64,000 bases of DNA, from positions 332,518-396,517 of the forward strand of contig MNCI01010476.1 of assembly GCA_015680685.1 (NCBI GenBank), read 5' to 3'. A program made the translations under genes and the position numbers. The DNA comes from Gnetum montanum (taxonomy: Eukaryota; Streptophyta; Gnetopsida; Gnetales; Gnetaceae). Within the stretch, counting starts at the first letter, position 1; the number at the start of each line of letters is the position of its first letter. Positions 58,095 to 64,000 of this stretch are shown piece after piece. Under the pieces are notes generated by a model. It searched no databases. It was not told the DNA's origin and saw only the letters and a program-made list of their open reading frames with translations.

Positions 58095-60900
58095 ATGATA
58101 TCGAAATGAGGGTCATAGGTGGGAGGACATTTTGTAGCCCAAGGAGAAGTGACTTAGAGAAGGAAGGGACCAGTAGTAGCAACTACAATAGCCCCAAGAA
58201 CAAGCATTAGAAGCAATCCATGCCACTAGATCCCTTTAGGAGGAGCTTGAAGTGGAATGTGTTCATTAGAATTCCACAGTAGAAACTTGCTAGTCTAGGC
58301 AATATGAGACCCCTAGACCAAGGAATAATTTAGAGAGCACTCTAACCAAGGCCTACTTGGAAAAAATAAGAATCAAGAAGGTCCAAAGTTCCATTATTCA
58401 GGAGTTAAACTTTCGATCCTTCTTGGAGTTGGTGTCAGAAGATGTCTATACATAATTTCAAGGGTCTCCCATGTTGCTTGCTTTTCCTAGTAGGAGAAAA
58501 TGATAGATGGGGAAGACTTACCTATTTTGGAACAAACAATAAGGAAATGCATCATTGAAAATAAAGGACATCACCATCTCTTACTCAGTTGAGGCCATTG
58601 CAAAGGCTTTAGGGTTACTAGATACAAGAATCAAATTGGTTGAGATCTTAACACAAGCAGATCCAAAATATAAGAAAGAATAGGTCCAATGATGCAATGA
58701 AGTGGATGGCAAGGAGTACAATGTTCTTACTAAAGTGGAGCATACATACTTCAAGATCACATCCTATCACCTAAATCCAATGATGAGTTCTAACAAGGTG
58801 ACAAATTATCTCCACTTGGGCATGCACTTCTTTAAGCAATAAATTCTCAGTCAACCTTTATAATCTTATTTTCTTGGAAATAGAAAAATGCTTCAAAGAA
58901 AATGAGAAGGGAAGGAAGAACCTTTCCTTTCCATACCTCATCTAAAAATTATGCAAAATGGAAGGCATATTTTGCTATTCAAATGATATGATTTACTATG
59001 CTCCTTTCATATCATGTAGAAAATTATAAAAGATAAACCACCATCCAAGTTGCAAGAAGAGGAGCAGCCACACCACCACCTACAACTCTAGATACTATAG
59101 TAGAGGTATGTGTAGCTACTGAAAGACATAGACTTCAAGAGTAGCAACTATAGCAACAATAGAGCTTTGCAGGTGGTGGAGAACCATTTTTCTACCATCT
59201 AGCCAAGAGCCACTTAAACAAGGTTGTAAGGACCATTAGCTAGCAGGATAGTGAGGCTACCTCACTATCCTCAACCCAAGGAAAGTAGATGTTTACAAGG
59301 TCCAATCCTAATGCCAGGGAGATCACAATGTTCATCATAGGATAAACATTTCTTGAAATCTCATGAAACACTTTGTCCTTCTCTATCATGTTGGAGGAAG
59401 GTGAGGGGGAGATCCTCTTGGTAATGTAGCACAAAGACCAAGAGACAGTGGTGGAGGTGATGGCTGATAGGGTTGCTAAAGCCCTAAATGTTCTTGTGGC
59501 ATCAATACTATCATTGTTGTAATGGTGGACATTTGTGCATCCACAAGAGTAGGGAGTTGTCAAATGAGCACTACCCAACATGAGGAACTATTAGAAAGAA
59601 TAGTTAGAACCATGCAACCAATTCTAGATATTTTTGATCTCCCAGATGAGATCACTACAAAATAGTTACAATTGCTTGAGACAAGGGGCAAATAGCTTAT
59701 TGCCAATACAAAACTAGAGGAGGCTTCCATATTCAATTAGTGGTTGGCCACTAAAGTTGTTATGTTATGTGCCCATCTCTCTGAGCTTATGATTCTTAAG
59801 CTAGAACTTACCAAGGATGAAGCTTTCCAAGAACTTTAAAAAAGACTTTAGGAGGTCAAGAATGAAAAGGAGGTCACTATCTTCAATGCATCCTTATCAA
59901 AAGCCATGGATTTCAACATTGACAAGGACTTGTTGCAGGTCTGAAAGAAGAACGTGGTCCTTACAAAGGACAATCATTAGCTATGCAATGCTAAGCAAAA
60001 AAAGGACTAACTGATCAAATTAATATGCTAGAAATCATAGTAGCTCACCAAGATGAACCTAGACCCAAGAAGGTTAGCAATGTAAAACTATAATCTCTTA
60101 ATGGAGGAAGTCCATACCATTCACCAAAAAATTGCAATTGGGATATTCACTTGGAAAAATGAATTCTTGGAGTTCAAGCATGTAAAAAATCACTATAAGA
60201 ACCAAGTTGAGCTCCTTAAGGAAGTTAATGAGAAGGAGATTCAGTTGGTAAAGATGAAAATCGATGAGATCCTTTAGCAACTCCAACAAAGAGGTAACAT
60301 ATGGCAGCCAATTTTTGATGAACTAGACACATTCAACAAGATAGAAATCCACCTAAAGGATTTGAAGATTAAGGAAATGATAGAGTACATGAAGCCCGCA
60401 AAACTTCATTATGTTAACTTGGCAATGATAATAATGAGGAGGATAATTTTAGAATTGGAAAAGTGGCTAGTTCATATCTTCTCTATGGAGCAAAATTCAA
60501 GCTCCACAAGACAACAAAATAGGAATTGAAAACATCTAATGCCAAGCTTGAAGTTCTTAGGAGTAGATTCTTTGACCAATGATTTGTTGCTAAGAACCAA
60601 GCCAAAAGGATGAACGAGTACCAGGAGCTACAAAACCTTGAAAAGACATTTGACATAGAATCTAAAACCTTCACAGACTAGTTTATCAACATGAAGGAAC
60701 TATTTCCTTCAATTTTGTACTAGTGGAATACTCATACATTGGTTCATATTGACAAAGCTACATGAACTATGTACAATCTATAAAGTAAAGAAGAAAGCAC
60801 TTCTGGATGCTTTCAAACTTCTAGCAAAAGTAGTGGTAGCAGTAGGCCAACCGTAACCTCCACCAATTCCAAGATGGGATGACGAATCATAGTCATAGAA
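58095..60900 (+). pseudogene. A7 3' ORF remnant
   Basis: Starts ATGATATCG and is collinear with the A2 ORF: IIQELNFRSFLELV (near 58395-58440), MGKTYLFWN (near 58512), ITISYSVEAIAKALGLLDTR (58570-58630, plant-transposon domain core), VLTKVEHTYFKITSYHLNPM (58723-58785), a Gln-rich and variable linker, and coiled-coil parts (59810-60300, 60400-60660). Numerous stops and frame changes. The full-length domain is present, unlike A4. No membrane segment or signal peptide is seen, so an envelope identity is not supported. Confidence 0.65.
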
Positions 60901-61159
60901 GCCTGCACCTCTGAGCACTATTTGAGACTTCATCACATCTTTAGCTATCCTATAGGCACCTACTAAAATTTTGTAAAGTGTTCAATTCTGTTGTAATAAA
61001 CACTCATTTTTATGATGATGTATAATTTGGCACTCAAAGCTCGTTAAGAGTTAGTGATTCTCTCTTTCAGTTAATAAATTTCATAACATCTAATTTTGTA
61101 AGAAACTCAATCCTAATTCTGTGCACTCAAGGACAAGTTTTTAATTAGTTGTGTGGGTA

Positions 61160-62027
61160 TGATGGAACATTAATAAGATAGGCTACATTGATGCATCTCT
61201 ATTGATGTAGGCCCATCGATGTATTCCCATTGATGCACGATAGGATGCATTGACGTAGATACGTTGATATTGATGTAGTCACTACCTATATAAATGCATG
61301 CATCCCTCACATTAATGGTACTTTTCAGTCATAGCCTTAGATGAACTCTTATAGTTTCTTTTCCCTAGAGTTAGAATATTTTTCCTCTGAGTGCTTGCAA
61401 TGTGGATCTAAGAGATTGTATAGAGTTTTATTTGAATGCCCATGTACCTAAACACATTGGCATGACAATAATAAAATCAAGATTTCCTATATCCATTGGA
61501 GCACTTAGACTAGCTAAACTTTACTTTTCTGCACTTTACTTTACTTGCACTTTCCATTACTTTCTTTAATTAAGTAACTAATGTTATTAATCATAAATAC
61601 ATGAGTACAACCACTTTGAGCATAATGTGTTAACACTTGGTAATTCTAGCCATGGATATTTGGTATGCCCAGTAATAACCAGTTGGTAATCCAATAGTGC
61701 TAACACTAGTTTGTGATGTGTATAATTAGTTGCTAGATTGTTGATTAATTAGATAATTACTCATTAAACCTCTATTCAATCATCTACCTATTCTAAGAAA
61801 ATATATTAAAAATAAATTATAAAAATATACATCATATGTTTTAACCATAATAATATGTACAAATAAAATAAAAGTGTGATTTGGAAGGACATCGACCTTA
61901 CAACTACATGATTCACTATTTAGAAATATTATCCACTTAGGTAACTAAGTTTACAAAATTCGAGAGGATTGCTAGTGAATGCTTGTGATTTGTATGGTTG
62001 GGCGTAGGGGATACTTACCACTGATCA
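61160..62027 (+). repeat. A7 3' LTR
   Basis: 868 bp, preceded by PPT-like TTAGTTGTGTGGGTA (61145-61159). The motif cluster 61185-61281 (six or more ATTGATG/CATCGATG/TTGACG units) is longer than in the 5' LTR, where one unit block is deleted. The TATA box is tatataaat at 61287-61295. Confidence 0.88.
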
Positions 62028-64000
62028 ACGGTGATAGTTCTTCCTACTATGGTGGTTCTTATGGTTGATTAGCATGTTGATGCTCTATGTAGAAATGGTT
62101 TAGGATTATCTAGTATTTCTTGACATTCATTCATAGATTGTGAATGGTCCAAGCTAAACTAGCTAGAATAGCAATTTTTGGAATCTCTCATAGATATGAT
62201 AGATTAGAGAACATTTTGTTTACTTGTATGAACTAGGTAATAAATTGTTTTTGTGCAACATCAAATACACAAACTTTTTCCTTCTACTAATATTTTTACT
62301 AGGTTTCCCCAAAACATCATGTTGTCTAGTATATTACACTTAAAGGACTTCTACCTTTGCATTTGTTGCCTAAAAAGGCTCAAATGGTATATGAGATTTT
62401 CATGATGTAGGTAGCCTCTCTCATCTAATTCCCCCTTCTCAGTAAGGACTAGAATTAATCTTACCTTAGTCTAGATTCCAATAGCTAGTATATCTTATAA
62501 ACATGGATTAGCTATTGAAGCCTCCCTAATGTAAGTGCTAAATAATCAATGTATAGTTCTAAGAATCAAGGGTATGTTATCAAACATGTGTCAACGTCCA
62601 AGAAACTTTTCATAGCATCTAAAATATATAAATTAGGTATTCCCATGCTTCTATTGCAATAACATAGTTTTAAAATACATGGGTCACACGATTTAATTAG
62701 TGTCAAAACCATTTATCATCCATCAAAATAATGAGATAGTCTATGCTTTCTAAGAACTAAAAAAAAAAGTAAGAATTATCCTTAGCATGTGAGGAGATGG
62801 CAACAAGATAGAAAGTGACTATGGGAGTATCTAGAGATAGTAGTCTACTTTTAGGACTAATTAATTCATAGTATAGTATACCTAGTCATGAATAAATCCC
62901 TATAGAAAAAAATGAAAATTTCTATATTGCAAAGTGGATAAATCTATAGATTATTAGTACTTCTTTTCCAACCCAAAGTTGCAATATGTTAGGACACCCT
63001 CTTTAGATTTGTTAACCCTCTTGCAGTATGTTACTTTACTAGCCAATCATATTAAATAGCTTCATAATTATAGGATTCACTTAACAATCACTATTAGTAG
63101 TGGTTCAAAGCAAAAGACTATGAAGAAGATAGTACTTTCTTTTAGCCTCATCATGTAGCTTATTTTCATGATCAAATAGGATAAATGTAACTACAACTTG
63201 CTTTTTCCACTTTATTTCATGGGTGACTAGTTCTCAACATGGTAAAATTGGCATACATAAGGTTAGCAATCTACATATAGTGTGTTAGCTCCTTTATTTA
63301 CAGGTCCTTAGTTTTGATTTTTACCTAATATATCATTATGATTTCATAAAGAATATTATTGCAAGTAGCATCAGTAGTTTGTTGCAAAGCAACATTGATG
63401 TGGACCTTAGTTGCTCTAATTTCCTTCTTATTGATCTTATTTTGGAGATCCACCTAATCCTTGTTATGTCTTTTAAACATAACGTACTTGGTGGCCTCAT
63501 TTATCCAATACTAATTTCAATTGCAAACCTCTACTACAATTAGGGATCACTACTATGGATATATTCCTACATTTTCATGCTAACCTCTTGATGTCTACAT
63601 ATGCCTTAATAAATTATTCATGGAAATAACTTAATTGATTCTTCAACTATTCTTTCTCCTTGGATACTTATGTCAATCTTTAATTTTCTACTAGTAGTCT
63701 CTTATTCTCTTCCTCCAACATGATGATGTTCATTTTCTAAGGCATAAGACTTAGCATTGGCAGTTAAAGCATCTCATATGGCTTTCTCCTATTGGATTTC
63801 CAATTGGTATTGCCTGATAGTGAGACATTCAACTTCCTCAATTTTAAGGTTATCAAGTAATTCTAGCATCATGAAGTAAGCAAGGTATTGTACTTAAGTA
63901 GAGAGTTGGATCACCACATCCTATAATTCTTGGACTTTTGACTCTACATACTATAGTTAATTCTTAGTGATCATTAACTTTCTCTTGGCAAAAAATTAAT
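62028..64000 (-). pseudogene. A6 3' ORF remnant and 3' UTR
   Basis: Continuation of A6 to the right of A7. On the minus strand near 63500-63230 the frame gives INKKEIRATKVHINVAL, then KDL..KELTHYM and ANFTMLRTSHP, collinear with the coiled-coil region of A2 (VNKKEIHMAKAHINTLSAQN and YANLVMLIVGCP). The 5' part lies beyond the window. From about 62800 to 62033 it is noncoding 3' UTR. Many stops; this is the oldest of the elements by nesting. Confidence 0.65.

Larger units (their letters stand above)
48940..62027 (+). mobile_element. A7: complete-structure Athila-like element (gag, pol, 3' ORF)
   Basis: 13.1 kb between LTRs (TGATGGAAC...CTCATCA / CTGATCA) with near-matching flanks atggt (48935-48939) and acggt (62028-62032). 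It has a PBS, gag, the full set of pol domains, conserved noncoding blocks, an internal promoter-like module (57540-57632), a putative intron and a 3' ORF. It is the only element in the window with every module, but coding decay is heavy. It is inserted in the 3' UTR of A6. Confidence 0.88.

Overview
The window is nuclear DNA of a seed plant. A nuclear-type tRNA-Ser(UGA) gene, L1-type LINEs with the plant zf-RVT zinc knuckle, tRNA-derived SINEs and several Ty3/gypsy elements primed by tRNA-Asp (PBS TGGCGCCGTTGCCGGGGAC) support this. The species cannot be named from the sequence. Six single N characters mark scaffold joins, and at least three of them sit in visibly misassembled repeats.

Retrotransposons make up most of the window. 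I name seven Athila-like Ty3/gypsy elements A1-A7. A1 (1-2797, minus) enters from the left edge. A2 (3262-12146, plus) and A4 (29195-35986, plus) carry gag and a long 3' ORF but no pol. A3 (16228-23022, plus) carries gag-protease and only a stub of the 3' ORF. A5 (39202-48107, minus) has gag-pol but no 3' ORF. A7 (48940-62027, plus) has gag, pol and the 3' ORF. A6 (minus) is split by A5 and A7 and runs off the right edge. All coding regions are broken by stops, mostly C-to-T/G-to-A changes. Other repeats are the end of a TGTCACACCC-type LTR element (35987-37977), two degenerate LINEs, three SINE-like copies and a foldback repeat. Likely low-copy DNA is confined to about 14.4-15.7 kb, around the tRNA gene, and 23.0-24.1 kb.

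Layout: A1 | spacer | A2 | spacer, LINE-1 remnant, tRNA-Ser, low-copy DNA, SINE | A3 | low-copy DNA and old repeats | LINE-2 3' half | A4 | LTR-element end | LINE-2 5' part | A6 LTR piece | A5 | rest of A6 LTR and 3' UTR | A7 | A6 3' ORF.

The most interesting pattern is shared by these elements. Between pol and the 3' ORF, A2, A4 and A7 each carry an internal promoter-like module: a cluster of short palindromic motifs followed by a TATA box. It resembles the U3 of the same element's own LTR, although the U3 motif type differs between families (GATATC, ATTGATGCA, GACGTCA, CTAATAATTAG). Each module is followed by a leader, a plausible 3' splice site and, directly after it, the ATG of the 3' ORF. 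This suggests that the 3' ORF has its own promoter and a spliced message, with the promoter tracking the LTR. Conserved noncoding blocks and repeated TTAGTCATGGGGG polypurine tracts lie in the same interval.
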